From Pseudodesulfovibrio nedwellii (lineage in GTDB: Bacteria; Desulfobacterota; Desulfovibrionia; Desulfovibrionales; Desulfovibrionaceae): a DNA stretch of 64,000 nucleotides. The notes under the pieces were generated by a model that saw only the letters and a list, made by a program, of their open reading frames with translations, had not been told where the DNA came from and ran no database searches. Both the position numbers and the translations under genes were made by a program. Location: contig NZ_AP026709.1 in the NCBI RefSeq assembly GCF_027923765.1, forward strand, positions 1,049,501 through 1,113,500, read 5' to 3'. Below, piece after piece: positions 16,541 to 25,851 of this stretch; the stretch's first letter is position 1; the number at the start of each line of letters is the position of its first letter.

Positions 16541-18073
16541 CTATTTCTTGCCCGCAAGGACGTTCAAAACGTCAGCGGCAGCAGTTTGCAACGGTTGTTC
16601 AGTTTCGATGGAAACGACCTTTCGCTTATCGAAATCACCCAACAACTTGTCAATTGAAGGATTGATGATCTTGTAGAACGGAGCAGGAACCAGTCCGATC
16701 CAGAGTACGAATACGGCAGGAATGGTCAACATGATCCATTCACGAGCATTGAGATCACGCCATGTTTTGGCGGAACTAGGTCTGCCCCAAGCCATCTTCA
16801 AACTCACACGGAACATATAGGCTGCGGCCAGTAATGCGCCGGGGATGCAAAAGAAACCGATCACGACGGACGACTTAAATGCACCGGTCAACACCAGCAT
16901 TTCACCGACAAACCCGTTGGTTCCCGGAAAGCCAAACGATGCCAGAGCCATGAAGCCCCAGAAGAACATGAAGGCAGGCAAATATTTGCCAAGGCCCAAG
17001 TTGTCCTTGATGTCACGGCTGTGACTGCGTTCATAAACAGCACCAATCAACATAAAGAGTGCGCCTGTAACTATACCATGATTCAGCATCTGGAAAAGCG
17101 CACCTTGAACACCTTGCTGATTAAACAGGAAGATGCCCAGAGTAACAAAGCCCATATGGCCTACTGAAGAGTAAGCGACAAGCTTTTTAATGTCAGTTTG
17201 TCCCAGTGCGATAGCTCCGCCATACAAGATGGACACGATGGAAATCGCAATCATCATGGGGGCGAAGTACTCACTGGCAGCCGGAGTCAGCGGCAGGCAG
17301 AAGCGCAGAAAACCGTAGGTTCCCATCTTCAACAGGACAGCCGCCAGGATGACGGAACCGGCCGAAGGCGCCTGAACATGCGCTGCGGGCAGCCATGTAT
17401 GGAACGGGAACATGGGGACCTTAATGGCGAAGGCCAAAGCCATTGCCAAGAAAGCCCAGAACTGAAAGCGGAAGCTAAAGTTCATGTTCATGAGTTCCGG
17501 GATGGAGAAGGTACCACCCGTGATCCTGAATGCAACGATAGCTGCCAGGAGCAGAGTCGAACCTGCCAACGTATACAGGAAGAACTTGAGCGATGCGTAT
17601 CGACGATCATCGCCACCCCAAACTGCAATAAGCAGGTACATGGGGATAAGCATGGCTTCCCAGAACACGTAGAAGAGGACCAGGTCCAGGGCGCAGAAAA
17701 CGCCGAGGACCGCAGAGGTCATGAACAGCAAACAGAAGTGAAATTCCTTCTCCCGTTTGCCGATGTAGGTCCATGAACACATGACACACAGCGGCAGGAC
17801 CGCGATGGTCAACAGGACCATGAGTATGCTGATTCCGTCTATGCCGAGGTAGTACTGAAGTCCCCATTTGTGGACCCAGTCGATTTTCTCGACGAACTGG
17901 AATTCAGCGTTCATTGTAAAGCCGGTCAAAGGTATGGCCAGCAGACACTCTATAATGGACGCTGCCATAGTATAGTAGCGTACCACCTGCGGCGACCGCA
18001 GGAAGAAGAGTCCGCATGCCGCGACCAGCGGGAATGCTATCAGTATCGTAAGAACCGGATATCCGAAGTCCAA
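16541..18073 (-). CDS. nuoM: NADH-quinone oxidoreductase-like subunit M
   Basis: Antiporter-type proton-pumping subunit of complex I, 510 aa. E139 in TM5 (VFWEAMLIPMYLL), K218 in TM7 (FAIKVPMFPFHTWLP) and K249 in TM8 (VLLKMGTYGFLRF) are conserved, so the half-channel residues are intact. The start appears to be a TTG with AGGAG 8 nt upstream. It lies 13 bp before nuoN. Confidence 0.95.
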   Translation of the reverse strand: MDFGYPVLTILIAFPLVAACGLFFLRSPQVVRYYTMAASIIECLLAIPLTGFTMNAEFQFVEKIDWVHKWGLQYYLGIDGISILMVLLTIAVLPLCVMCSWTYIGKREKEFHFCLLFMTSAVLGVFCALDLVLFYVFWEAMLIPMYLLIAVWGGDDRRYASLKFFLYTLAGSTLLLAAIVAFRITGGTFSIPELMNMNFSFRFQFWAFLAMALAFAIKVPMFPFHTWLPAAHVQAPSAGSVILAAVLLKMGTYGFLRFCLPLTPAASEYFAPMMIAISIVSILYGGAIALGQTDIKKLVAYSSVGHMGFVTLGIFLFNQQGVQGALFQMLNHGIVTGALFMLIGAVYERSHSRDIKDNLGLGKYLPAFMFFWGFMALASFGFPGTNGFVGEMLVLTGAFKSSVVIGFFCIPGALLAAAYMFRVSLKMAWGRPSSAKTWRDLNAREWIMLTIPAVFVLWIGLVPAPFYKIINPSIDKLLGDFDKRKVVSIETEQPLQTAAADVLNVLAGKK

Positions 18074-18099
18074 AACTAGCTCTCCTTAGATTGTCCGGC

Positions 18100-19896
18100 T
18101 TAGCCGAAGTACCAAACCAGGGCGAAGATGCCCAAGCCGAGAACGGCGGCCAATGCCAGGTAATCCTGCAAATTGGCAGTCTGGACTTTCGCCCCTGCCC
18201 TGCCGATATTCCTGACAGTGTAAGCACTGCCGTCCACCACTGTGTCGATGCCCTTCTTGTCAAACCAAGAAGTGCCATCCCCCATACCGATAAGCGAACG
18301 CAAACCAATGGTATTGTAAACCTCGGTCCAAACGTCATCCACCTTCGAAATCGGCCAACAGACAACACGCATGAGCGTGGTGCCGATGAAACGATAGAAG
18401 ATATCGAAGTCCAGGTTGAGCTTCGCGTGCGGAGTAATGATCTCGCGGGTCAAGTAGAAGGCCAAGCCGGAGAAACCGAGCAGCAGGCCGGAGTTAATGA
18501 CCTTATCGAGATGCCAGGGCTCAAATGCATGTTCCACCGGGAAAGGCAGATATTGATACAGCATGTGAGGGTAAACACCTTGAGCGATGCAAAGCAGGCC
18601 GCATATTGCCATACCAACATACATGTTGACTGGCAGTGGCTTGACTTCACCAACATATTCTTTTTTACCGCCCCAGAACGCGAAGTACGGGAGCTTGATA
18701 CCGACGGAGATAAATGTACCCACTGCGGCAATCTCCATTCCGAGAGCCAGAATCGTACGATGGGCTTCAGCCGCACCGGCGATAGTCATGGTTTTCGAAA
18801 TAAAGCCGTTGAAGAGGGGCATACCGGAGATGGACAGGGCTGCGATCATGTACAGAACCATGACCCAGGGCAACTTGTAGGCAAGCCCACCCAATTTATC
18901 CAGCTTGGCAGTACCGACCGAATAAAGAATCGCGCCGGTACCCATAAACAAAAGTCCCTTATAAAGGATATGGGCATAAGCATGAGCCACTGCGCCGTTG
19001 AGCGTCATGGCCGTACCGATGCCGATACCCGCCACCATGTAACCCACCTGGGAGACAATGTGGTAGGACAAAATCCGTCGAGCGTTATTTTCAATACACG
19101 CGTACAAAACACCAAAAACAGCCATACAGGTACCGGCGATAGCGAGGACTTCCCATCCTGCATAGCCACGTGCCAGCACATAGACTGCCGTTTTGGTGGT
19201 GAAGGCGCACATGTACACCGCACCCGCAATGGATGCACGAGGGTAAGCGTCAGGCAACCATGCATGCAGAGGCACGACAGCGGCGTTGACGCAAAAACCA
19301 ATCAGAATCAACCAGTCGTAGAGATGGGCCCCAGAGGGATCCACTGCGTTGAAAGCGAAGCTTCCTGTGGCCTTGTACTTGAGCAGCAACCCGCCGAGCA
19401 AAAACAATCCGCCCACGGTATGGTACACAAAGTACCTGAAACCGGCACCCACTGACTCTTCAGTCCGGGCCTGCCAAATCAGGAACGTGGAACCGATGGA
19501 CATAAGTTCCCAAAACAGGAAGACCGTCAGCAAATCGCCGGCGAACACGCAGCCGAAGCCGCCTGCCACATACAACGAACCGCAAACATAATGGCCCCTG
19601 TCCTCGACGTGCATGCCGTAAATAGCGCCTATAAACGCAATAACCGAGAAAACCTGGCCAAAGACGATGGACAATTTATCCACACGCCCCAGTACCAGAG
19701 CTTGATCAAGATATTCCAAAGCACCATACGTGCCCGGTTCCACCGTAAAGATGGAATAGAGCGCGATAAGCGGTGCAAGCAGTGCCAGAGCGCCACGAAA
19801 CGCTTTGTTCATCCAAAGCGATTTGGGGACGAAAGGCACAACGAGGGCCAAAGCAAGGAAGGCCATGGAGGGATGGATGAACATACTAGTCTCCAT
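18100..19896 (-). CDS. NuoL/MrpD-like antiporter subunit with C-terminal extension
   Basis: A 598-aa complex I antiporter-type subunit in the NuoL position before nuoM. Residues 1-450 form the antiporter fold; about 450-598 form an extension with a long amphipathic stretch and a final membrane helix, reminiscent of the NuoL lateral helix. E130 in TM5 (FLFWELMS) and K235 in TM8 (FTTKTAVYVLA) are present, but the TM7 lysine of MrpD/NuoL (G-I-K-A-A type) is replaced by asparagine at 204 (GFCVNAAVVPLHAW). The ATG at 19896 has GGAGG 6 nt upstream and overlaps the preceding small gene by 11 bp. Confidence 0.88.
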   Translation of the reverse strand: METSMFIHPSMAFLALALVVPFVPKSLWMNKAFRGALALLAPLIALYSIFTVEPGTYGALEYLDQALVLGRVDKLSIVFGQVFSVIAFIGAIYGMHVEDRGHYVCGSLYVAGGFGCVFAGDLLTVFLFWELMSIGSTFLIWQARTEESVGAGFRYFVYHTVGGLFLLGGLLLKYKATGSFAFNAVDPSGAHLYDWLILIGFCVNAAVVPLHAWLPDAYPRASIAGAVYMCAFTTKTAVYVLARGYAGWEVLAIAGTCMAVFGVLYACIENNARRILSYHIVSQVGYMVAGIGIGTAMTLNGAVAHAYAHILYKGLLFMGTGAILYSVGTAKLDKLGGLAYKLPWVMVLYMIAALSISGMPLFNGFISKTMTIAGAAEAHRTILALGMEIAAVGTFISVGIKLPYFAFWGGKKEYVGEVKPLPVNMYVGMAICGLLCIAQGVYPHMLYQYLPFPVEHAFEPWHLDKVINSGLLLGFSGLAFYLTREIITPHAKLNLDFDIFYRFIGTTLMRVVCWPISKVDDVWTEVYNTIGLRSLIGMGDGTSWFDKKGIDTVVDGSAYTVRNIGRAGAKVQTANLQDYLALAAVLGLGIFALVWYFG

Positions 19897-20146
19897 AATA
19901 GTCCTCCTTCCTGGCTATAAACGGCTGAACCACTTTTTTCATAATGATAACCATGGCCAGCCCCACGATAAGACCAAATCCGGCAAAGAACCCGGGATAC
20001 TTATCGAGACCAAAGTGCGGGTGATGTGTGACAAATGGAACGTTGAGCACCAAAAGTACTCCCAACGTCACGAAGAAAATGATTCTCCACGCTTTCCAGT
20101 TGTCTCTCCATTTGGCGAGTAATCCGCCCAAACCTTTTTGACTCAT
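19886..20146 (-). CDS. small two-helix membrane protein in the nuo operon
   Basis: An 86-aa protein with a basic, Trp-rich N-terminus (residues 1-20), membrane segments at about 22-38 and 50-70, and the charged tail ARKEDYYGD. Its stop overlaps the start of the NuoL-like gene by 11 bp, which carries that gene's ribosome binding site, so the two are coupled. It is not one of the 14 standard Nuo subunits. I infer an accessory membrane-arm subunit or assembly factor between the two antiporter-type subunits. Confidence 0.75.
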   Translation of the reverse strand: MSQKGLGGLLAKWRDNWKAWRIIFFVTLGVLLVLNVPFVTHHPHFGLDKYPGFFAGFGLIVGLAMVIIMKKVVQPFIARKEDYYGD

Positions 20147-20156
20147 ATCATTCCCC

Positions 20157-21704
20157 CTAGAACTTGCCGAGAACGTTGACGAAGTTCAGGAATGTCTGCG
20201 GATACAAACCCAAGAACACCGAGATGAATGCCGTAATCATTAACGGCACGACCATGGTCATGGACGGCTCGTTGTATTGCCCGATATTGGCCTCCGGTTT
20301 GGGAGCCTTGAAAAAGGCACGATACAGGATGGGCACGAAGTAACCGGCGTTCAATGCCGTACTGAGAAGCAGTAAGACAAGCAGCGGCCACTGGTGCGCA
20401 TCAAGCGTACCGTTGATCAAGTACCATTTGGAGACAAAACCGCAAGCGGGCGGCATGCCGATCATTGACAGGGAGGCGATACCGAAAGCACCGAAAGTGA
20501 GCGGCATTCTGCGTCCCAGACCATCCATGAGGCTGATCTTCTTCAGGTGGCAGGCGACATAAATGGCACCCGCAGCCATAAAGAGTGTGATCTTGGAAAA
20601 GGCATGGTGAGCGATGTGCATGACACCACCCTGTATAGCCGAATCCACCAGCATGGTTACACCGACAACGATGTAAGAAAGCTGGGCTACTGTTGAGTAA
20701 GCCAGCCGCGCCTTGATATCATCTTTGGTCAAAGCAATAAACGAAGCAACAGTCAGGGTAAAAGCCGCAATATAGGCCGTCCCCAGTCCGATACTCAAAT
20801 CACCCAGCCAGGTGCCGGGTGCGCCCACATAAACCTGACTCATGGTCAGCATGGCAGCGGTCTTGGTCCCGAAGGCCGAGAGCACGATGCGGCAGACACA
20901 AAAGACACCGGCCTTAACAACGGCCACCGCGTGCAGCAAAGCCGAAACCGGAGTCGGTGCGACCATGGCCGAGGGAAGCCAGTTGTGGAACGGCATAAGA
21001 GCCGCCTTACCGATACCGAAGATGAACAACCAGTAGGTGAGAGCCACCAATCTGGGATGCTCGGCAATGACTTCTGCGGAGAACATACCGTTCTGGATGT
21101 CTCCAAGGTTAAAGTCCAAGTTACCAACCAACACATAGGTAAGCACCATTGCAGGCAGGAGGAAGAGTTTGGAGGTACCCATCAAGTAAACGATGTACTT
21201 GCGAGCGCCAATCTTGGCAGCCTGATCTTCATGATGATAAACAAGCGGGTAGGTAAATACGGTAATCACTTCGTAGAAGAGATACAGTGTAAACACGTTG
21301 GCGGATAAAGCCACACCGATGGCACCAAAGATAGCCACCGCGAAACAGATATAATATCTGGTCTGTGCGTGCTCGTTCAGCCCCCGCATGTAACCAATGT
21401 TATAACTGGTTACAAAGAACCAGAGAAACGGCGCGATCAGAGCAAAGACCATGCTCAGTCCGTCGGCCGCAAATGCTATTGTTATTCCAGGCATAATGGT
21501 GGTGACTTGATAGTACAACACCTCGCCGCCCAATACTTTCGGCGCCATCCAAAGCACCGATCCGAACGTCAGAAACGCGCCGATGAAGCTCATGGCCTCG
21601 CGCCTGTTCTCATCCCCTCGTCCGAGGTAGATAAAAAGCGGCACAAGGAGAGTGATCACCACCGGCAGAAGAATTTGACTATATGTAGTTACGCCTTCCA
21701 TCAT
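20157..21704 (-). CDS. MrpD/NuoL-like antiporter subunit (additional)
   Basis: A 515-aa antiporter-type subunit, the fourth in this operon. It has the full residue set: E145 in TM5 (YLFYEVITV), K233 in TM7 (GIGKAALMPFHNWLP) and K264 in TM8 (AVAVVKAGVF), with APTPVSALLHA as in NuoL/MrpD. It lacks the long C-terminal NuoL extension. AAGGA lies 6 nt before the ATG and nuoK ends 2 bp upstream. Standard complex I has only L, M and N, so this enzyme may pump more ions or have a split NuoL function. Confidence 0.88.
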   Translation of the reverse strand: MMEGVTTYSQILLPVVITLLVPLFIYLGRGDENRREAMSFIGAFLTFGSVLWMAPKVLGGEVLYYQVTTIMPGITIAFAADGLSMVFALIAPFLWFFVTSYNIGYMRGLNEHAQTRYYICFAVAIFGAIGVALSANVFTLYLFYEVITVFTYPLVYHHEDQAAKIGARKYIVYLMGTSKLFLLPAMVLTYVLVGNLDFNLGDIQNGMFSAEVIAEHPRLVALTYWLFIFGIGKAALMPFHNWLPSAMVAPTPVSALLHAVAVVKAGVFCVCRIVLSAFGTKTAAMLTMSQVYVGAPGTWLGDLSIGLGTAYIAAFTLTVASFIALTKDDIKARLAYSTVAQLSYIVVGVTMLVDSAIQGGVMHIAHHAFSKITLFMAAGAIYVACHLKKISLMDGLGRRMPLTFGAFGIASLSMIGMPPACGFVSKWYLINGTLDAHQWPLLVLLLLSTALNAGYFVPILYRAFFKAPKPEANIGQYNEPSMTMVVPLMITAFISVFLGLYPQTFLNFVNVLGKF

Positions 21705-21706
21705 AG

Positions 21707-22015
21707 CTATTCCTTCAATGTAGTGATGTCACTGGTTCTGGCGGATTTGAATCGCCGTGCAACGACCACGATGATTGCAAGGACCAGTGTAGCCTCAGCT
21801 GCGGCAAGTCCCATGACAAACAAAGTGCCGAGTTGTCCGAGAACCGCACTGAATTCAGTCAACTGCGCTGCTGCCACCATGGACAGACCTGCACCGTTGA
21901 GCATGAGTTCCACCGAGATCAGCATACCGACGAGACTCCTGCGCTGCGTCAGACCAAACAGGCCCGCGCACAGAAGAATCAACGCGACAATTTGATAAAG
22001 GGTCAGAGCACTCAT
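21707..22015 (-). CDS. nuoK: NADH-quinone oxidoreductase-like subunit K
   Basis: Small three-helix membrane subunit (102 aa) of complex I. Glutamates within the membrane are visible: ISVELMLNGAGL (TM2) and AAAEATLVLAIIV (TM3), both part of the proton path. Its ATG directly follows the nuoJ stop codon. Confidence 0.95.
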   Translation of the reverse strand: MSALTLYQIVALILLCAGLFGLTQRRSLVGMLISVELMLNGAGLSMVAAAQLTEFSAVLGQLGTLFVMGLAAAEATLVLAIIVVVARRFKSARTSDITTLKE

Positions 22016-22525
22016 TTATTTCTTCCCCCTTTTTTCCCATGTCAGAAGCACTGCTCCGGACATTGCCACCATGAGGATGACCGAAATCAACTCAAAGGGC
22101 AGGAAATAGGAACCGAGCAGTCCCTGACCGAGTTCTTTAATGGTTACTTCTACGGGGATCGCTACGGATTCAACTGGTCTGGTCATAACCAGCCAGCCCA
22201 AAATGGCAGCTGGTGCCAAGGTTGCCGCCAATCCATAGACATACGTCTTCATGGAGGCATATCCGCTTTCGTCACCGCCCTTTTCCGCTCGAGTCAACAT
22301 GACTGCAAAGAAGATCAGAACACTGACTGCGCCGACATAGATAAGAAGTTGCATAAAAGCCATAAAAGGCGTCGCCAACAACAGATACATCCCAGCCACA
22401 CCAATCAAGGTAGTGATAAGTCCCACCAAGGCGCGAACCAGACTACTGCTTGTGACGGCAACAATGGCCCCGCCCAAAATGATGAGCGTGTACACGCAAA
22501 ATGCTACTTTTGCCATGACTTCCAT
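22016..22525 (-). CDS. nuoJ: NADH-quinone oxidoreductase-like subunit J
   Basis: Five-helix membrane subunit of complex I, 169 aa, with the TM3 motif MQLLIYVGAVSVLIFFAVML. The ATG at 22525 has GGAGG 6 nt upstream and overlaps the nuoI stop by a few bases. A longer in-frame reading to 22624 runs through the nuoI C-terminus as Arg/Pro-rich sequence and is rejected. Confidence 0.94.
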   Translation of the reverse strand: MEVMAKVAFCVYTLIILGGAIVAVTSSSLVRALVGLITTLIGVAGMYLLLATPFMAFMQLLIYVGAVSVLIFFAVMLTRAEKGGDESGYASMKTYVYGLAATLAPAAILGWLVMTRPVESVAIPVEVTIKELGQGLLGSYFLPFELISVILMVAMSGAVLLTWEKRGKK

Positions 22526-22526
22526 A

Positions 22527-23114
22527 TTACGCCTCCTTCTCTGCCGCGGCCGGTTTGACCTCGGTTTTGGGAGCCGGGGCGGACAATTCCGTGGCCTGCT
22601 CCTTGAGCCTGGCGAGAAGATCAATGTTCATCTCTTTCCGTGAAGTCGCCACCCAATACATATTATTAGAGAACTTCAACGACTTGGCCGGACAGTTATC
22701 AATGCATGTGCCGCATAGCGAGCACAGCGTATAGTCGTAAGTGAATTTCAACGGATTCTTGGGAGCCTTAGGTTTAACAACCTTCTCTCCAGCTTCCTTG
22801 GCAGCAACCATGGCTGCTTCCTGCTCAGGCGTCGGCTTAGGAGCCTTCTGCTTAACGACTTTCAAACAATTGCTTGGGCAGTTGGTCACGCACATCATGC
22901 AGGAAATGCACTTGGGCATGGCCGGGTCCTTAGGCTTACCGATCAATTCGATATGCCCGCCGTATGTATTCAGATTCTCATCGTCAATGACCTGCCGGGG
23001 ATAGTGAACAGTGATCAGGGGCTTGCAAAAATACTTACCCGTAATCTTGAGTCCAACGATCAGACTCCAGCAGTCGAGAATCGGCTGTATTACTTTTTCT
23101 CTGAATTTACCCAT
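22527..23114 (-). CDS. nuoI: NADH-quinone oxidoreductase-like subunit I with enlarged cluster linker
   Basis: Carries two [4Fe-4S] clusters linking electron input to NuoB. The first motif is C69-x2-C72-x2-C75-x3-C79 and the second C131-x2-C134-x2-C137-x3-C141. The distance from C79 to C131 is 52 residues, against about 29 in E. coli NuoI, because of a Lys/Pro/Ala/Glu-rich insert (about 86-120). A further Ala/Pro/Lys tail (about 165-195) follows the second motif. Both extras lie on the surface expected to face the missing NuoEFG module or another electron donor. AGGGG precedes the ATG. Confidence 0.94.
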   Translation of the reverse strand: MGKFREKVIQPILDCWSLIVGLKITGKYFCKPLITVHYPRQVIDDENLNTYGGHIELIGKPKDPAMPKCISCMMCVTNCPSNCLKVVKQKAPKPTPEQEAAMVAAKEAGEKVVKPKAPKNPLKFTYDYTLCSLCGTCIDNCPAKSLKFSNNMYWVATSRKEMNIDLLARLKEQATELSAPAPKTEVKPAAAEKEA

Positions 23115-23124
23115 ATCTACACCC

Positions 23125-24099
23125 CTACAACTTGATGATCAGCGCGGTGGCCAACAGGTTGAATGTGGCCAATGGCAACAACCATTTCCAGTTGATGTTC
23201 AGCAATTGGTCAAACCGAACGCGGGGGAAGGTCCAACGAGCCCAAATCATGACGAACAACAAAGCGTACGTCTTGATGAGCATCCACCACCATCCTTCGA
23301 TGCCGGGGATAGGCCCATGGAATCCGCCCAGAAAGAGGACGGAGCACACGGAGCACATGACAACCATATATCCATACTCAGCCATGAAAAAGAGACCGAA
23401 CCCCATGGAGGAATACTCCGTATGGAAACCGGCGGTCAGTTCGGACTCGGCCTCGGCCAAGTCAAACGGAGCACGGTTGGTCTCACCAAACATTGCGATG
23501 ATAAAGATAATGAATGCCAACGGCTGCTTCCAAATAAACCAATTGCCAATATGACCAGCCTGCAAAGAGGTAATCTCGGTCAGGCTCAAGGTGCCAGCCA
23601 TAAAGGAAATGGCGAGTACGGTCAGAAGCAACGGGATTTCGTATGCAACAGTCTGCGACACGGCACGAGCCGCGCCAAGAACACCCCATTTATTGTTGGA
23701 TGCCCAACCGGCCAGAATAACCGCCAGTCCGTTAAAACTGGAGAAGGCCAGAATAAGCAGCAGGCCAAGGTTAACTTCCATTCCCGTCAGCATTGGGCCA
23801 TACGGGATGGGCATGAAAAGCAACAGCACAGGAAACATGGACAAAATCGGAGCGAGCCAATAAAGAATCGGGTCCGAATTATCCGGAGTCAAGAGCTGTT
23901 TACCCATCAGTTTTATGCCATCTATAAGAGGCTGGAGAGCACCATGAGGGCCAACTTCGAACGGACCGGGCCTGCGCTGAATGTGGCCCGCGAATTTTCG
24001 TTCGCAGTAGACCAGCACCAGGGCATTAAGACCCAGCCAGACCATGGCCCCGATCATGGCGATGACCAGAGGTATCAGGTTCTGTAAGAATGCGTTCAT
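23125..24099 (-). CDS. nuoH: NADH-quinone oxidoreductase-like subunit H
   Basis: Membrane subunit that forms the quinone chamber with NuoB and NuoD, 324 aa, eight helices. Family signatures: RRPGPFEVGPHGALQPLIDG near 42-60, GWASNNKWGVLGAARAVSQ near 130-148 and FDLAEAESELTAGFHTEYS near 206-224. AGGGGG lies before the ATG, 9 bp after nuoD. Confidence 0.96.
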   Translation of the reverse strand: MNAFLQNLIPLVIAMIGAMVWLGLNALVLVYCERKFAGHIQRRPGPFEVGPHGALQPLIDGIKLMGKQLLTPDNSDPILYWLAPILSMFPVLLLFMPIPYGPMLTGMEVNLGLLLILAFSSFNGLAVILAGWASNNKWGVLGAARAVSQTVAYEIPLLLTVLAISFMAGTLSLTEITSLQAGHIGNWFIWKQPLAFIIFIIAMFGETNRAPFDLAEAESELTAGFHTEYSSMGFGLFFMAEYGYMVVMCSVCSVLFLGGFHGPIPGIEGWWWMLIKTYALLFVMIWARWTFPRVRFDQLLNINWKWLLPLATFNLLATALIIKL

Positions 24100-24107
24100 T
24101 ATTCCCC

Positions 24108-25280
24108 CTACCTATCGATTTCCGGAATAATCAGGTCCAGGCTGCCCAAAATGGAGACCGCGTCGGCCAGGATGGTTCCTGTAGCGGCCTCGGCAAATGC
24201 ACTCAAATTGGAGAAGCCCGGTGCGCGCAACTTGATGCGGTACGGGACCTTGGTTCCATCGGAAACGGCGTAAACGCCGATCTTTCCGCGTCCGCCTTCA
24301 ACATTGAAGTATGCTTCGCCTGCCGGCGGCTTCATGGACGGCTTGGGGGCCTTCTTAATTATATGACCACCCTCAGCGGAGTCCAGTTGCTCCAGAGCTT
24401 GCTCGATAATACGCATGGATTGTTCCATCTCGGCCACGCGGACATGATACCGTCCGGCCGAACAGGCACTATCCTGCGTCGGGATATCGAAATCAAAACG
24501 ATCGTACACGGAGTACGGCTCGTCCTTGCGCAGATCATAAGGAACACCAGCACCACGAACGACAGGACCAGTACAGCCATAACGGCGGCACATATCCTGA
24601 TCCATGACGCCTATTCCTTCAATACGTCTACGCAGAATAAGGTTTTCTGTGACGAGATCATGGTACATGGGCAGTCTTTCCCTGAAATGCGGAATGAACG
24701 CCTTCATCAACTCGATACACTTGTCGTCGAGATCCATCTGCACGCCACCGACACGGAAATTAGAATAGGTCAACCTTGAAGCCGATGGCCTCTGCAGGAT
24801 GTCCAAAATCATTTCACGATCGTCAAATGCGTACATGATGGGGGTAAACGCGCCAAGGTCAAGGATGTAGGCACCCCACCACAACAAGTGGGAGGTCAGA
24901 CGGTTGAACTCGGTCATAATGACTCGCAAATACTCCGCCCTTTCCGGCACCTCAATGCCCATCAGTTTTTCGACTGCGCCCACGTAAGCCCAATTCCAGG
25001 CCATAGCGTGTCCGTAGTCGACGCGGCCCATATTGGGGATATAACCACCCCAAGTCTGAGTCTCGCCCATTTTCTCATGCATGCGGTGCAGGTAACCCAA
25101 TACGGGTTCGGCACGGACGATGTACTCACCGTCCACCTCGATCACGATCCTCAGCACGCCATGCGTTGACGGATGCTGCGGACCCATATTGATGATCAGG
25201 GTTCCGTCCTGCTTCCCGGCCTCGAACTTCTGGGTGTAAAAATCACCCTTCATTTGTTCTAAATTTTGGTAAGCCGACAT
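24108..25280 (-). CDS. nuoD: NADH-quinone oxidoreductase-like subunit D
   Basis: The 49-kDa-type subunit lining the quinone site, 390 aa. GPQHPSTHGVLR (about 33-44) carries the conserved quinone-loop histidines, and GETQTWGGYIPNMGRVDY replaces the RxCGxC motif of [NiFe] hydrogenases, so this is a complex I and not a membrane hydrogenase. The C-terminus ends in PEIDR as in complex I. It stands as a separate gene from nuoC. Confidence 0.96.
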   Translation of the reverse strand: MSAYQNLEQMKGDFYTQKFEAGKQDGTLIINMGPQHPSTHGVLRIVIEVDGEYIVRAEPVLGYLHRMHEKMGETQTWGGYIPNMGRVDYGHAMAWNWAYVGAVEKLMGIEVPERAEYLRVIMTEFNRLTSHLLWWGAYILDLGAFTPIMYAFDDREMILDILQRPSASRLTYSNFRVGGVQMDLDDKCIELMKAFIPHFRERLPMYHDLVTENLILRRRIEGIGVMDQDMCRRYGCTGPVVRGAGVPYDLRKDEPYSVYDRFDFDIPTQDSACSAGRYHVRVAEMEQSMRIIEQALEQLDSAEGGHIIKKAPKPSMKPPAGEAYFNVEGGRGKIGVYAVSDGTKVPYRIKLRAPGFSNLSAFAEAATGTILADAVSILGSLDLIIPEIDR

Positions 25281-25321
25281 ACACTCTCAGTCCGGTTTAT
25301 ATACCGACCGGTTGCCCCGGC

Positions 25322-25849
25322 CTACGCATCGGCGGCCTCCTCGGCCACCGCTTCCGCAAACAATTCTTCCACTTCCTTGGAACAAGACACGATTTCACCA
25401 AGGGTCAGAATGTCCTTAATGGACTTACGAACCTTGGCAGTCTTGATCAGGGGGTGAACATCCACATCCTCTACTGCCATCAAAAGTGGCACTAGGTTAG
25501 GATTGCCCTCGAAGATAACACCGTGGAAATCGCGGGTTTCCCGCTCATGCCATTCGGCACCCTGAAAAACAGAAGCAATAGATGGCACCACCGCATTGTC
25601 CTTGGGAAGCAACACACGGAGGGTGACACGTTCTTCAATGTTCCATCTATTAAAATGATAGATCACCAAAAAACCCTCTTCAACATCTAACGCAAAGACA
25701 TCTTCAAGAGAGTATTCTGCTTCATACAATTTCCGGGCTGCTTTGACGATCTGGTTCGGAGCCAGAAAAATCGACCAGACATGTCCGGTCGCGCCTTTGT
25801 CCTGCTTGGCGACACACTGAGTCGCCACGCCTTCCAAGACTTGCAACAT
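25322..25849 (-). CDS. nuoC: NADH-quinone oxidoreductase-like subunit C
   Basis: The 30-kDa-type peripheral subunit, 175 aa. The family segment HERETRDFHGVIFEGNPNL is present (about 116-134). The C-terminus is acidic and Ala-rich. The ATG at 25849 is chosen from GGAGGG 6 nt upstream; the extra 11 upstream codons overlap nuoB and are Arg-rich. Confidence 0.94.
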   Translation of the reverse strand: MLQVLEGVATQCVAKQDKGATGHVWSIFLAPNQIVKAARKLYEAEYSLEDVFALDVEEGFLVIYHFNRWNIEERVTLRVLLPKDNAVVPSIASVFQGAEWHERETRDFHGVIFEGNPNLVPLLMAVEDVDVHPLIKTAKVRKSIKDILTLGEIVSCSKEVEELFAEAVAEEAADA

Positions 25850-25851
25850 GA

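Noticed and set aside
18091..19455. 454-codon plus-strand frame opposite the NuoL-like gene
   Set aside because: The minus strand encodes a well-formed membrane protein within an operon; the antisense frame is rich in His/Gln/Asp without any motif.
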